A DNA stretch of 64,000 bases from the NCBI GenBank assembly GCA_023055425.1, contig JALGPY010000009.1, positions 35,755,275 through 35,819,274 on the forward strand, given 5' to 3'. Positions 1 through 10,156 of this stretch are shown one piece after another. Every line of letters begins with the position of its first letter. The first letter of the stretch is position 1. The notes beneath the pieces are model-generated. The model was not told the DNA's origin. It searched no databases and saw only the letters and a program-made list of their open reading frames with translations. A program made the translations under genes and the position numbers. Origin of the DNA: Linanthus parryae (lineage: Eukaryota > Streptophyta > Magnoliopsida > Ericales > Polemoniaceae).

Positions 1-2
1 AG

Positions 3-206
3 GTGATGATTTCTTCAGACTCAAAGGTTGCGGTTGAATTTATGAAGTCCGGAACTGATAAATGCACCACTGAGGCTTATAATGTGCTTCTTGATTGTAA
101 GAACTTGTCATTATCTTTTGATGTTTGCTCTTTCAATTTTGTTGGCAGGGAATTCAACTGGTCTGCTCATTTCTGTGCTAAAAGAGCAATCAGTTTGTTG
201 ATTTGA
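3..206 (+). pseudogene. 3' end of a LINE pol gene (RNase H tail, partial)
   Basis: The reading frame enters from outside the window and gives 67 residues ending in TGA. It resembles the C-terminal half of the plant RNase H-like domain (RVT_3 type) that ends many plant L1-type LINE polyproteins: an early SDSK segment (catalytic Asp region) and, near the end, the pattern REFNWSAHFCAKRA, which corresponds to the R-x-x-N-x-x-A-x-x-L-A close of this domain. A pure poly(A) run follows 68 bp after the stop, as expected for a retrotransposed 3' end. It could also be a host RNase H-like gene fragment, but the poly(A) tail favours a LINE. Only the 3' tip is visible, so completeness cannot be judged. 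Confidence 0.6.
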
Positions 207-273
207 TTGTATGATCTTTTGATCTCTTCTTAGGCTATGATAGCCTGTTAATGAAGTTGCTTCGGTTCTTTTC

Positions 274-290
274 AAAAAAAAAAAAAAAAA
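274..290 (+). repeat. poly(A) tail of the 1-290 LINE copy
   Basis: Seventeen consecutive A residues follow the RNase H-like reading frame and a short 3' UTR. This marks the 3' end of a plus-strand retrotransposed copy; the target site duplication cannot be checked because the 5' end is outside the window. Confidence 0.65.
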
Positions 291-464
291 CCTTTCCCTA
301 CAACCCTCACATAGGGAGGGCCTTGTAAATTACTAGAGTTGAAGGACTATGTTGTACGTTTCTTAAGATATAAGGCAACCTTAAACAATAGGTTGAAGTA
401 CAGATAAAGTTGATAATGTTGAGGGACTATGTTGTATGTTTATATTTGGAATGAAAAATTTAGT
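291..464. other. AT-rich intergenic stretch with a short direct repeat
   Basis: No coding potential is seen. The 13-mer GGACTATGTTGTA occurs twice (344-356 and 424-436). This is the outer flank of the inverted-repeat element that follows; its exact outer edge could not be fixed. Confidence 0.4.
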
Positions 465-968
465 CTTGTCACCATCTTCTTTGTCAACAAGTTAATAATA
501 ATTTAAACTTCCAAGTTTCAAAGATTTATAAATTCTCTTTGTTCTTTATTTAATAACCAACCATTTAATTTATTTTTTAATCCACCACTAATTGCATTTT
601 TCTCATAGAAAGTCCTCATAATAATGTTTCTCTTGTCCAAGTTGTGAAAAAATATATACATGCATACGCACTTGCAAAAAAAAATGGTTGTTAGTTCTGT
701 GGTTGGAAGTGCAAAATCATCGGCTCCGATTATCCGATTTTCTAAAGCCTCGGGTGCATGTTTGGGATGGAAATTTTGATTAAAAGGCCGTTTTAATTTA
801 GTTATGTTTGTTATACTTTTTTGCAGCTAGTTTAAAAAGAAATTTTTATCGAAAATTTGCAAAGCATTTAATCCTTATTTTTAGAGATTCTTTTAATTTA
901 ATAGATTTCAGCTCATAACTAAACAATTTTAGAGTTTTCAACTACTTTATATTTTGAGGCAGATTTTT
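465..968 (+). repeat. Left arm of a long inverted repeat (foldback-like element)
   Basis: Read in reverse complement, the segment near 21690-22190 follows this arm in order over about 500 bp, with shared blocks such as TCCACCACTAATT, ATATATACATGCATACGCAC, ATCCGATTTTCTAAA and TTTTCAACTACTTTA. Agreement by eye is roughly 70-75% with small indels. The arm is cut by the LINE insertion at 968 and seems to go on a few bases after 19780. The pair probably formed a 1.7-kb element with long terminal inverted repeats before later insertions enlarged it. Confidence 0.6.
953..968. repeat. LINE target site duplication, left copy
   Basis: The 16-mer TTTGAGGCAGATTTTT is identical to 19765-19780, at the other end of the LINE. 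It lies next to the T-run that is the minus-strand poly(A) tail. This fixes both LINE ends. Confidence 0.85.
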
Positions 969-987
969 TTTTTGAGGGACTAAAGCC

Positions 988-3900
988 TTAGAAAATAGAG
1001 CGGACAAAGGTCTGACCCAAAGTGTCAGCCTCAAGAAATTTGTTACAACTTGTAGGAGGATTATCTAGCACTATCAGAGGGTTTCTACTATCCGTATTGG
1101 ACCTTGTCAGGTGATCTGCAACTTGGTTGGCCTCCCTCCAAGTGTGGATGATGGTGCTGTTCATTGCCCGAAGCAGGTGGATTGATTCTTTAACAATGTG
1201 AGTCATGTGGATAGAGACATCTTTCACCGAGAGAGCTTCAACAGCTTCTTTACAATCCGATTCCACAAGGATATTGTCCAAGTTCTTGGATTTCGCCAAT
1301 CGAAGACCGATCAAGATAGCAAGAATTTATCCATCTGTAACCTCAGTAAAGTGAGCTTCTATCCTTAGACAAAGCCCCATTCCCAGTTACCCAATGCTCC
1401 TCTGCACACACCGGCAGCAGTGTTTGGGTGGCTATTTTGAGCTGGGGAGAAGTCCAGATTTAGTTTAAGCGATCCAGTGGGGGGGACCCAAGAAACCAAA
1501 CTCGGTTGGCTAGGCATGTTTTTTATCTTCAAAGCATCCAAACTGAGTAAAAAATGTGCTCCAATAGTAATAACTCTATCAGGGTTTCCGGGGATATGGA
1601 ACTGGGGCTCGTGGGTGAGCTTGTTGTGCCATAGCCATATCTTAGAGATAGCAGTAGCGAAAACCACCCGCCAGTCAAGACCATTGTTGATACCCCAATC
1701 CTGCTCCATGTTTGCATCAATCCAAGCAAAGAGGGGGAGAGCAAGAAATTGCTGAAATTTGTCAGGTCTAACAAGACCTTTCCAGATACTTACCATAATA
1801 CTGCAATCACGTATTGCATGAATTGATGATTCACATCTACTGGAGCAGAGATTGCATGCACTGGAGTTGATGATCCCCCTTCTACACTTCAGGTCATTTG
1901 TTAGAAGCCTGTCATTCCTTAATATCTAGATAAGGTACTTGACTCTAGGGTAGCTTCTGATTTTCCACATCTTCTTCCACTTAGGGGTGTCTCCCTTTTG
2001 AGAGTTAGAATGAGTGAGGAGCTTGTATGAGGAGGCAACTGTATACACTCCTTTTGAACTAGGAATCCAACTGCTAGAGTCCCTTTGGTTTGGGTCACTA
2101 TAGATGTTGTAGAGTTCCATTAGGAGAAACATTTGGTGAGACAAGTCAGGAGAGATAGCATCCCAATTCCACCCTGACCTCTCGATCCAGTAGTCTCTGA
2201 CCTTCTTGGTCAAGCTGGTTTACTCCACTTGCGAAGTAATGTTGTCAATCAATCTTAGATTCCCTTACCATCTGTCCAAACAGAAAAATGTATCCATACC
2301 ATTCCCGACAGTCTTGACCATACCAGAGGAGAGGAGTCTAGAGGAATTTTCAATGGCTCTCCAGGTGTGATACTTGATTCTAGTAGTATCCGAATTTTGG
2401 CTTGACCAAGTAGGATTGCCATACCTCTTGATCAGGGCTTGCTTCCAAAGTGAATTATCCGGTTGCAGCAATCTCCAACTGAGTTTGCCTATCATGGCTG
2501 TGTTGAAGTGGTTGAGGTTCTTTATACCCAGTCCCCCGTCTGTCTTTGGCTTGCAGATTCTTTTCCAATTGATAAGGTGAAGTTTCCTTTTATCCGGAGA
2601 GCCTCCCCAAAGGAATTGTTTGCAAGATTTCTCAATGTCCTTAATCACGGACTTTGGTATCAAAATAGTTTGCATGGTGTAGGATGGGATTGCCTGTAGG
2701 ACCGTGGAGACAAGAGTCGTTCTTTCGGCCAAAGATAACTGGTTTGCTTTCCAGCCTAAAATTTTGGCAATAAATATGTAGATCAAGTGCTGAAAAGCCA
2801 TTTTGTTGAGCCTGTGATGGTGGAGGGGGATGCCTAAGTGCTTCCCCAGATTCTGGGTTTTGCCCATTCCCAAAATCTTGCATAGGCGGCAAGCTTTATG
2901 TGTAGCCTTGGAATGAGAAACAAAGACCTTGGAATTTTCTAAATTAATAGATTGTTCATACTCGTGAAATAATTGGTTGAGAACCTCTTTTACACATTTG
3001 GCTTGATTGGTGGTGCCTTCACAAAACAGAATGAGGTCGTCCGCGAAAAACAGTTGGGTAATCGGAGGGCCGTTTCTAGAGACCTTGAGACCCTTCCATC
3101 TCCCCTCCCGAACTTTGATTTCAATGAGATGAGACATTTTCTCCATTACCAAGAGAAACAGATACGGCGAGATAGGATCGCCTTGTCTTAATCCTCTTTC
3201 CGGTTTGAAGTCCTCCGTCATTGCCCCATTCCAGAGAACATTGAAGGACGTTGATGTAACCGATTCCATGATAAGAGAAATCCAATTCTGAGGCAGATTC
3301 AACTCAACGAGGATTTGTCTCAATAAATTCCAGTTGATCTTATCGTAGGCCTTCGCTAAGTCGGTCATTATGGCAACTCCCCCTTTCTTGCTCTTCGTAT
3401 GTTTGAGAAATTGGATTCGCTCATGTGCTAAAATAACATTGTCACCCGCAAACCTGCCCCGTAGAAAGCTTAATTGTGTGAGGTGAACAATATCTTGGAT
3501 AAGAGGTTTTAACTTATGACAAAGAACCTTGGTGATAATTTTCATCGAAACATTGCATAGACTGATTGGACGGAATTGGGAGAGACATTCCGGCGAATGA
3601 ACTTTTGGAATCAAAGTGATCAATGTGTGATTAATACCTTCGGGGAGAGAACCCGTCTCCCCTGAATGTTGGACCATCTTGACCACTGATTCGCCAACTT
3701 CTGCCCAGTAATGTTGATAGAAACCCGGTTGAATGCCATCCACACCAGGTGACTTAAAATCTCCCATGGTAAACACAACTTTTTTTTACCTCGTCCGGGG
3801 TAATAATGGAGTTGAGTCAGAGCGCTTCATCAGCATTTAGGACTCTTCCTAACCAAGGGGAGTTCGTAGATGGATCACCGGGGCTGGAGTAGAGGTTTCT

Positions 3901-4232
3901 CAAATAATCACGAGCCATAGACTCCAGAACAGAAGGTTCGTGACACCACGTGCCTTCAGAGTTATTGAGCGCTAAGATCCTGCTACGTCTCCTTCGAGCA
4001 ATTGTTTTTGGTGGAAATATCACGTGTTGCGATATCCATGGAGAGCTTTGTTCACCATGGAATTTTGGAACCAGAATGTCTCTTCCTGGGCCAAGATTCT
4101 ATGCAGTTGAGCTTGAAGATCACGTTCCAGATCATCCAGGAAGGGAATTTCGCGAACATCTAAGGCTCTTCGAATACCTCTCAATCTGGCCATGAGGTGT
4201 AGTTTCCTTTGAAAGATGTCATCAAAGACCAA
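988..4232 (-). pseudogene. LINE ORF2 3' part: reverse transcriptase, zf-RVT, RNase H
   Basis: The segment continues ORF2 after the gypsy insertion. 4232-4020 and 4023-3817 carry the linker between endonuclease and RT. 3776-2265 is a 503-residue block with the RT core: FKSPGVDGIQPGFYQ near the start, RPISLCNV, the DLAKAYDKINW catalytic segment, GLRQGDPISPYLF and the FADD box (LFFADDLILF). 2213-1926 resembles the zf-RVT region. 1796-1365 and 1314-988 carry an RNase H domain (SDCKEAVEAL, then WREANQVADHLTR). Stops and frame changes separate these blocks, near 3777-3816, 2214-2264, about 1800-1925 and about 1315-1365, so no full polyprotein can be made. The RNase H end is typical of plant L1 elements. 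Confidence 0.88.
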
Positions 4233-4272
4233 TCTGTTCCAAGAGCGAGATGCGATGAAAAAGTTGTTAATG

Positions 4273-4277
4273 GTGAG
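4273..4277. repeat. Gypsy target site duplication GTGAG, left copy
   Basis: GTGAG lies directly outside the left LTR and again at 17263-17267 outside the right LTR, giving the 5-bp duplication expected for an LTR element integrase. Confidence 0.9.
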
Positions 4278-5270
4278 TGACAGTGTAGACCTATCTGCTT
4301 TTTCGCAAGTGTACGATCAAGTAATATAGAGTATGTATTTATGACTCTGATTGTCGAACCCACGAGAACAGTTTAAGTTTTACTTATAAGAATTAGAAAT
4401 AAATACAAAGCTGTAAAAATGAGGAAAGTTGGGATGTGATTATACTCAAGTAATTTGCAGTAAATAAAGCAATACTTAGAAAAACTTATTTTATTTTTTA
4501 CTAATTTTCTGGGAATTGTTGTAGTTGTAAAAGTTGATGATTTTAATAATCTAGGTCCCAGGATCCCCTAGGGTTACTTTTCAGCTTGCCTGGTTTACTT
4601 GATTTCAGAAACACACATCAGTCTTGTTTATGCCAGCATACCATTAATACAATCTCCTCTCGGTCTCATGTACCTGTCACTCTCCTACAGATTTTGGGTC
4701 CTCTCGGTCCACCTAAATCTGCAGGTTTGTTCTAAGTCTGCTAAGGTTACAGGTTCTCCTCTCGGTCACCCCCTAAACGTCTAGCAGCTAGTCTAATGCT
4801 TCTGGGCTAACACCCTGGTTCTTTTCACCTCTCGGTCCATCAAGATAGGGTATTCAATCATGTCTTTTCTTCCTAACTCTCACTGGCCACTCTCGCGCAC
4901 CAGATCCTGTCTATAACACTCCTGGGTGATCAAGCCATTCATGTATGTATATAAAATCAAAGACAAGATAATAAACAATCCAACTCTGTATTAAGACTTC
5001 AAACTAGTCATGCATTTGAAAATCAAACAAACAAGACTGCTGAATTCATAAACCCTAGGTTCACCGAGAACCTAGGTAAAAGGTTTAGCTAGCTTGCATT
5101 ATTGAAAGACAATGTTTCATAAAAGAAAGAAGAAAGATCAAACGAGTTTATGGCTGAATACTGAAAAACTGCTCCAATCCTGCTCTGCTCCAATCCTGAC
5201 GGCTCTGATACTGGTTGTTGTGATGATGCTTGTGTATGTGTAACCCTAATTCTGTGCTGGAACTCCTCCT

Positions 5271-5276
5271 TTTATA
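5271..5276 (-). promoter_or_regulatory. TATA box in left LTR
   Basis: On the minus strand this reads TATAAAAGGAGG, a strong plant TATA box. In this 3' LTR it would read outward to the left, into LINE sequence. The palindrome array begins 85 bp upstream of it. Confidence 0.6.
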
Positions 5277-5360
5277 CTGCCACAGTCTCTAAAACTGATT
5301 CCCGAAATTCCTGTTCTACCCTTGCAAAAACCCGTCCTGGAAGCTTCTGGAAACCCATCT

Positions 5361-5657
5361 TGCGTTCGAACGCAGCTTCCATGCGTTTAAATGCAGTGCG
5401 TCTGAACGCATGTTTCCTGCGTTTGAACGCAGGCCTTAGCCGATTTTCTCCTTCTTCCTTCTGGCTTCTCGAACTTGTGCGTCTGAATGCAGCTTCCCTG
5501 CGTCTGAACGCACCCCTTGGTCTTCACGGTTCTGGAGTCGATTCCTGCGTCTGAACGCAGGTCTGTGCGTCTGAACGCACAGACTTAACCTTTCTTCTGC
5601 CTTTCTTCCTCTGCTGCCATGTTGTGCGTCTGAACGCAGGTCCTGCGTCTGAACGCA
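5361..5657. repeat. Array of 10 TGCGTYTGAACGCA-type palindromes (left LTR)
   Basis: Ten copies of a 14-bp dyad occur in 297 bp, beginning with the perfect palindrome TGCGTTCGAACGCA at 5361-5374; most others are TGCGTCTGAACGCA. Several are paired about 20 bp apart, about two helical turns. For the element strand they lie upstream of the TATA box, in U3, where enhancers would be. Confidence 0.9.
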
Positions 5658-5953
5658 CATACTTAAACTTTTCTGCATCTTTTCTGCTCAGCTTCCTTGA
5701 TACGCTGCCTCCAAATCCAAGTCAATTTCATGCATTTCTCGGCACCTGTTACCTGCACATAATAACATGTACCCGCGATCATATCCAACAAACACAATTA
5801 TGCAAGAAATTACCCGAATCTACCGATCACGTCCTAAAAGTCTCTTCCTCGTATCAAGTGGAAAATAGGCTGAAAATGGGCAAACTCAACTCTCGCAGGG
5901 TTAGAACCAATGGTAAAAAGATGTCCCAAACTAATTCCATTTTCACGCTATCA

Positions 5954-5966
5954 AAATACCCCCACA
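5954..5966 (-). other. Gypsy polypurine tract
   Basis: On the minus strand the bases just before the 3' LTR read TGGGGGTATTT, a G-rich purine block directly abutting the LTR start TGATAGCG. This is the expected plus-strand primer site. Confidence 0.75.
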
Positions 5967-7014
5967 TTAAACTCTGCTCGTCCCGAGCAGACCCTTGCAT
6001 ACTACCTTGCAGACCCTTCTTTTGCATACTTCAATTGCATACTTCCCCCTTTCACAGATTCATACTACAGACCAGAAGACTCAACATCTTACTGACTCAG
6101 ACAGAGAATATACACAAACTGACCCAAGACACATTTTTTTTTCTGAGATTGGGCAACCTCTCTATCATAAACCGAAATCATCAAATCCTCACAAGCTCAT
6201 TTTGAAATTTTACAACACGTAGCAAGAAATGATATATGATGATCCTGTGCACAAACTCACTAAGGCGTCCCCAAACATCCACCAAACCAAACCAAGATAC
6301 GGCACGTATTTTGACTCTGAGGGTCTAGGCATCTCAAGTCACTAGATGGTTTTTCTTCGCCAAGTCATTTGAGGTTTTCAGACCCTCTTAGCCGTTATTG
6401 CTTTTGAAATGCAAATTGTCCCATTGCTGGGAGACACAGCTCCTGTGTAATACGGCTTGACTTTAATTTCCCTCTTAAGCTCTAGATTGGATTGTATCCA
6501 AATTTTCCGCGTGAACGGAAGCACATTATGTTGTTTCTCCTTGTAGCACAAAAATATTTTTTTAGATTTTCATTTTTCTTTTCTTTCCTCTTCTGTTTTT
6601 TACAACCGTGCATTAGAGCTTAAGAGTGTGGTCTTTTTAGGATTTTCTCTTGGAACCACCTTAAGGGATGGTGGTGTACGCTCCCCGACTTCGCTTAGGC
6701 CGAAGACTCGTACCACATGAAACCGACTCTACACGAAGGTCCACCCCAGATTCCAAGAGTCCACAAGTTTCCACGGGAAACGGAGTATTCAACTACCTAG
6801 AGACTAAATCCTCCTAGCACACTAGAGAAGCCAAAAGTATGACTGTTATCTACTTTCACCATTCCTGAATACCCGGGACATCCTGTCGTGAGACTTGCGC
6901 ACAAAATACTAAAATTAAAGTATTCCTACTACGGTGCTTCCTACTCTCATGAGCTCTTTCACTGGATTCTCTTAAGTTTCTAGGTCTTAAGTTGCCCTTT
7001 CTCAAAAGATTTTA

Positions 7015-7050
<36 letters not shown>

Positions 7051-7239
7051 TATTATTACTTTTTTATTATTTTTATATGCAAGGTCAGAAAAATAGGTAG
7101 GTAGACTCTAAAGAATAAACGTGCTGACTCAAAAAATTAAAACAAAATTAAAAAAAAATTGACAAAAATATGCTGACATGGCTATGCAGGAGGACACGAT
7201 TCCCCACCCCCACACTAGAGGTGGCGCGTCCTCGCGACG
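5967..7239. other. Non-coding 3' region of the gypsy element
   Basis: This 1.3-kb stretch between the env-like ORF and the 3' LTR holds no convincing gene. It includes a 32-base T-run (7017-7048, A-run on the coding strand) and AT-rich sequence. A long untranslated 3' region is common in Athila-type elements. Confidence 0.5.
7017..7048. repeat. 32-base poly(T) tract
   Basis: Thirty-two T residues on the + strand (A on the element strand) are followed by ATT-rich sequence. Its place about 190 bp after the env-like stop codon is compatible with a mononucleotide expansion or a remnant of polyadenylation; the length may vary or be misassembled. Confidence 0.8.
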
Positions 7240-8919
7240 CTACTGATCTGGCCTGTAACTCGAATCTGTGTTCTCCGGAGTAGACTGGTCAGTCGGCTCA
7301 GGAGATGGTTCAGGGGTGCGCCCTCTGGGACGTTTCCTCGCAGCCTGTCGTGCTGCGGCAGCGGTACCAGCGTGGCTGGCACCCAGATGGGCACTGCTGG
7401 CCCCTGGGTCTACATGCTGACTGGGTGGGTACTGGGTACCGGGTCTGCCGGGGTCACCAACACTGTCTGCGTGTTCCGGACTCGGGGTGGGGTCATGGCC
7501 AGAGAAGCTGTCATAGGGCCTACTATCCTCCATTGTCCAACTGGGACAGTTATCACTAGAATAGTGGTCCGGGAAGTTAAATTTCTTACCACGCATATTG
7601 CTCTGAATCTCAGCGAGGGCAGCCTCATGAGCTCGCAATGCAGCTGTGTTAGCATGGTAAATATGCTTCTGGGTCTTGAACAACTTTCCAAGACCCCTGG
7701 CCATTTTCTTGACCGTCCTTACCAGGTAGTTCTGCATTTTTTCTTGGGCCTTAATTTTCTTTCTGACCCATTCCTCATGCTCAGTCCTCTCCATGCGCCC
7801 AAAAGAACTGCGCCTGGCCCCTCTGCTGGACTGCCCTAGGTCGGGCTCGGTCTGCCTGTGTTCACTGGAACTAGCAGATCGGGGAAGTCGAAGGGGACCT
7901 GGTAAGGCTGGAAAACCCCCCTCACCGGGTGGAGGTGGTGGTGGTATGCCATCACCCCCACCATGAGGCGGAGCACCATCATCATCATCATCATCGTCCA
8001 CTTGGACATATTCTGGAGGCCTATGCAGAGCCTCGTGCAAAGCACATCTCATCTTGCGGTACTTGCGTACCTGAACCGGTCGGATATCTCTCAGCTCACC
8101 AGGAATTGGCACCTTATAATCCTGTGCCATTTTAGTCAACATCCCCAGAAGACCCAAACCCTTCTTACTCTGGGACTCTTGTCTTTCCCAAAAAAACTCA
8201 CAAATAATCTCCGGGAGGCTCACAGGTTCTCTGGCCATCAGACAGCACACCAAAAGGGCAACATTATAGTCTATACGGGTCATGTGCTTAATGCCCACAA
8301 TCCGGTTGTTGACCCACTCAGTCCACCATCTCGCCTCTCGAATCAAATAGGTAGCAGGGAGTTTCCTGTAGGAAGGACTCCGGTGAGGGTAATACCAAGC
8401 AGCGCCTGGTACACCCGCACACAGGGTGTGAAGGATTTGTTCACTAAGCTGTTCAGAGGGATGACGCCGCAGTTCCTGAAACTGACAATCGTCCAACACT
8501 AATTCCAGACCCAAACTCTCTCGAATACTCTCTGGGGTGATCCTAATCCAGGTCTTTCTGCAGTAAATCCAATCAATTGACTGGGCTTCACTGTTCATGC
8601 ACTGCTGGAGATTACTGAAAATCTCCTTAGCCAGCACAGAACTGACTTGCAGATTGGTAAAGCCGGTAAACAAGTCCCCAAAATTATCCTGCCCAGTAAA
8701 GTTGAACAGGTCTTCCCCCATAGACACAATATCACGAGGAAAAGTTCTCTCAGCGGGTATGTCATACCTAATCTTTTTGTCTTGCAGAAAGAAACGGTGA
8801 GCTTCCATATTGACAAACCTATGGTCACATAAATGGTTGACCCTATGCAGTCTGCAATCTATGATGTTCAAGGGTGCGATTGCCCTATCAGGCCTCATAT
8901 ATGGTCTGTCCTCATCCAT
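7240..8919 (-). CDS. Env-like / Athila-type additional ORF, intact, 559 aa
   Basis: This is a single open frame downstream of integrase, in the position of the extra (env-like) gene of Athila elements. Residues about 1-290 form a compact region rich in Trp, Cys and Leu, including NLQVSSVLAKEIFSN, SIDWIYCRKTWIRITPESI and MTRIDYNVALLVCCLMA, resembling the Athila ORF1 / putative plant transposon protein families. A DDDDDDD run and a Pro/Gly-rich linker follow (about 305-345), then a basic, coiled-coil-like stretch (about 375-440), then a disordered Pro/Ser/Thr tail with a basic RKRPRGR patch near 535, a possible nuclear signal. No clear signal peptide or transmembrane segment is seen, so true envelope function is not supported. 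It has no stop or frameshift, unlike gag-pol. A TATA box lies about 305 bp upstream and a TTTGCAG acceptor-like site about 30 bp before the ATG. Confidence 0.7.
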   Translation of the reverse strand: MDEDRPYMRPDRAIAPLNIIDCRLHRVNHLCDHRFVNMEAHRFFLQDKKIRYDIPAERTFPRDIVSMGEDLFNFTGQDNFGDLFTGFTNLQVSSVLAKEIFSNLQQCMNSEAQSIDWIYCRKTWIRITPESIRESLGLELVLDDCQFQELRRHPSEQLSEQILHTLCAGVPGAAWYYPHRSPSYRKLPATYLIREARWWTEWVNNRIVGIKHMTRIDYNVALLVCCLMAREPVSLPEIICEFFWERQESQSKKGLGLLGMLTKMAQDYKVPIPGELRDIRPVQVRKYRKMRCALHEALHRPPEYVQVDDDDDDDGAPPHGGGDGIPPPPPPGEGGFPALPGPLRLPRSASSSEHRQTEPDLGQSSRGARRSSFGRMERTEHEEWVRKKIKAQEKMQNYLVRTVKKMARGLGKLFKTQKHIYHANTAALRAHEAALAEIQSNMRGKKFNFPDHYSSDNCPSWTMEDSRPYDSFSGHDPTPSPEHADSVGDPGRPGTQYPPSQHVDPGASSAHLGASHAGTAAAARQAARKRPRGRTPEPSPEPTDQSTPENTDSSYRPDQ

Positions 8920-9224
8920 TTCAAAAAGTCAAGTAGAAAAATGGAAATCTGCAAAGAGAGAGAAAAAATAGAACCTGGCTACCCGGAGTGAATCTTACGG
9001 GTACAGATCTGGAAACTGCTCTCTGAAGCGGATCTGGAGGTGTTTGGATCGGATGAGTGTGATCACCCCCACACTGTTTCTGACAGTCTGGTGCCCTGCG
9101 GTGGTAGTCGGAGATTGCTGGCGGATGACTGCTGCTGGCGGCTGCTAGGGCAGAGAGAATTTCTAGAGAGAGAGTTGAAAACTGGTTGACTGAAGTGAAA
9201 ATGAGTCACTTTTCACCCGTACAG

Positions 9225-9232
9225 TATATATA
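9225..9232 (-). promoter_or_regulatory. Internal TATA box upstream of the env-like ORF
   Basis: On the minus strand this reads CTATATATACTG. It lies 305 bp before the env-like ATG (8919). Between them is a CT-rich, leader-like sequence ending in a pyrimidine tract and TTTGCAG just before the start region. The palindrome array starts at 9317, 85 bp upstream, the same offset as in the LTRs. The context suggests a promoter for a separate env-like transcript; this is inference. Confidence 0.55.
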
Positions 9233-9316
9233 GGCAAACTTTCAGAAATTGCAGAATGGCCCCTGAAATTCAAATTTTTTCAAAATTTTTCAAAATTTTC
9301 TGATCCCGCTCGATTG

Positions 9317-9872
9317 TGCGTTTGAACGCATCTTCTGAGTTTGAACGCAATGCTTTACTTTTCTAGAAATTTGCGAATCTTCTTGAAATGTGTTTGAACG
9401 CACAATGTGCATTTGAACGCACGACTTGCAGTTTTTTGAATTTCTGGGTTTGATGAACTGCGTTTGAACGCATATGAAGTGCGTTTGAACGCACCGCTTG
9501 TTTCTGCAATTCTCGGATGAGTTGCGTTTGAACGCACCCTGTGCGTTTGGACGCATGCCTTCTCTCTAGAAACTTCTGTTGATTGGTTTCTGCGTTCAGA
9601 CGCACCTTCTGCGTTTAAACGCACTTCCTTAGGCTTTTCCAATTTTTATCTACTGCGTTTGAACGCACCTCTTGCGTCTGAACGCCCATGTGTTAGCTGG
9701 AAATCTTCTTCTTATTGTATGCGTTTGAACGCACGCCGTCTGCGTTTGAACGCAGAAATGTTAGCCATTTTTCTGAGTTTATGCGGCTGAGTGGTGCTTC
9801 TGCGTTTGAACGCGCAATGTGCGTTTGAACGCAGGTATGCGTTTAAACGCATATTACAGGCGTTTGAACGCA
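9317..9872. repeat. Internal array of about 18 TGCGTTTGAACGCA-type palindromes
   Basis: About 18 copies, some degenerate (GTGCATTTGAACGCAC, CTGCGTTCAGACGCAC), occur between integrase and the env-like ORF. The commonest core is TGCGTTTGAACGCA, one base different from the main LTR form TGCGTCTGAACGCA. Spacing is 20-60 bp, with many doublets. Confidence 0.9.
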
Positions 9873-9992
9873 TGCCTTGCAAACTTCCGTATGTTTCCTG
9901 AAACACTAAATTCAACATTAAACCCCTCGTCCTCACTTTTCTCTCATATTATGAACATTTTATAAATAACTAAATATAGAAACAAATATTCT

Positions 9993-10020
9993 ACGTTGGG
10001 TTGCCTCCCAACCAGCGCTT
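9993..10020 (-). other. Conserved GGTTGGGAGGCAACCC segment after integrase
   Basis: On the minus strand this reads AGCGCTGGTTGGGAGGCAAC and continues CCAACG. Similar GGGAGGCAACCC blocks are a familiar feature just after pol in Athila/Tat elements. It contains a small stem (GGTTGGGAGGCAACC). Its role is unknown. Confidence 0.5.
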
Positions 10021-10156
10021 GTGATTTACAGTCGACAGCCCGACTTTGTTACCTCTTTTTTGGTTAAGGCAGGTCGAGGTAGATCGCCTCTACCTCTAAG
10101 ATCTCCTGAGGATCCCTGTATGGCTTGACTCTATTCCCATTCACCTTGAAACTGTA

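Larger units (their letters stand above)
4278..5953 (-). repeat. Gypsy 3' LTR (left copy)
   Basis: The LTR starts TGACAGTGTAGACC and ends TTTCACGCTATCA on the + strand. It matches 15568-17262 along its length with about 45 substitutions. The main indel is one missing 19-bp unit of the palindrome array (the right copy has three units in tandem near 16910-16966, this one two). A minus-strand TATA box lies at 5271-5276. Confidence 0.95.

Noticed and set aside
5360..5678. ORFs with repeated RLNA, RSNA and CVQTH words on both strands (also at 9290-9936)
   Set aside because: They are translations of the TGCGTYTGAACGCA palindrome array in different frames; they have no start context or domain.
7240..8919. 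Calling the additional gypsy ORF a true envelope glycoprotein
   Set aside because: No signal peptide, transmembrane helix or furin-like site is evident; only its position is env-like.
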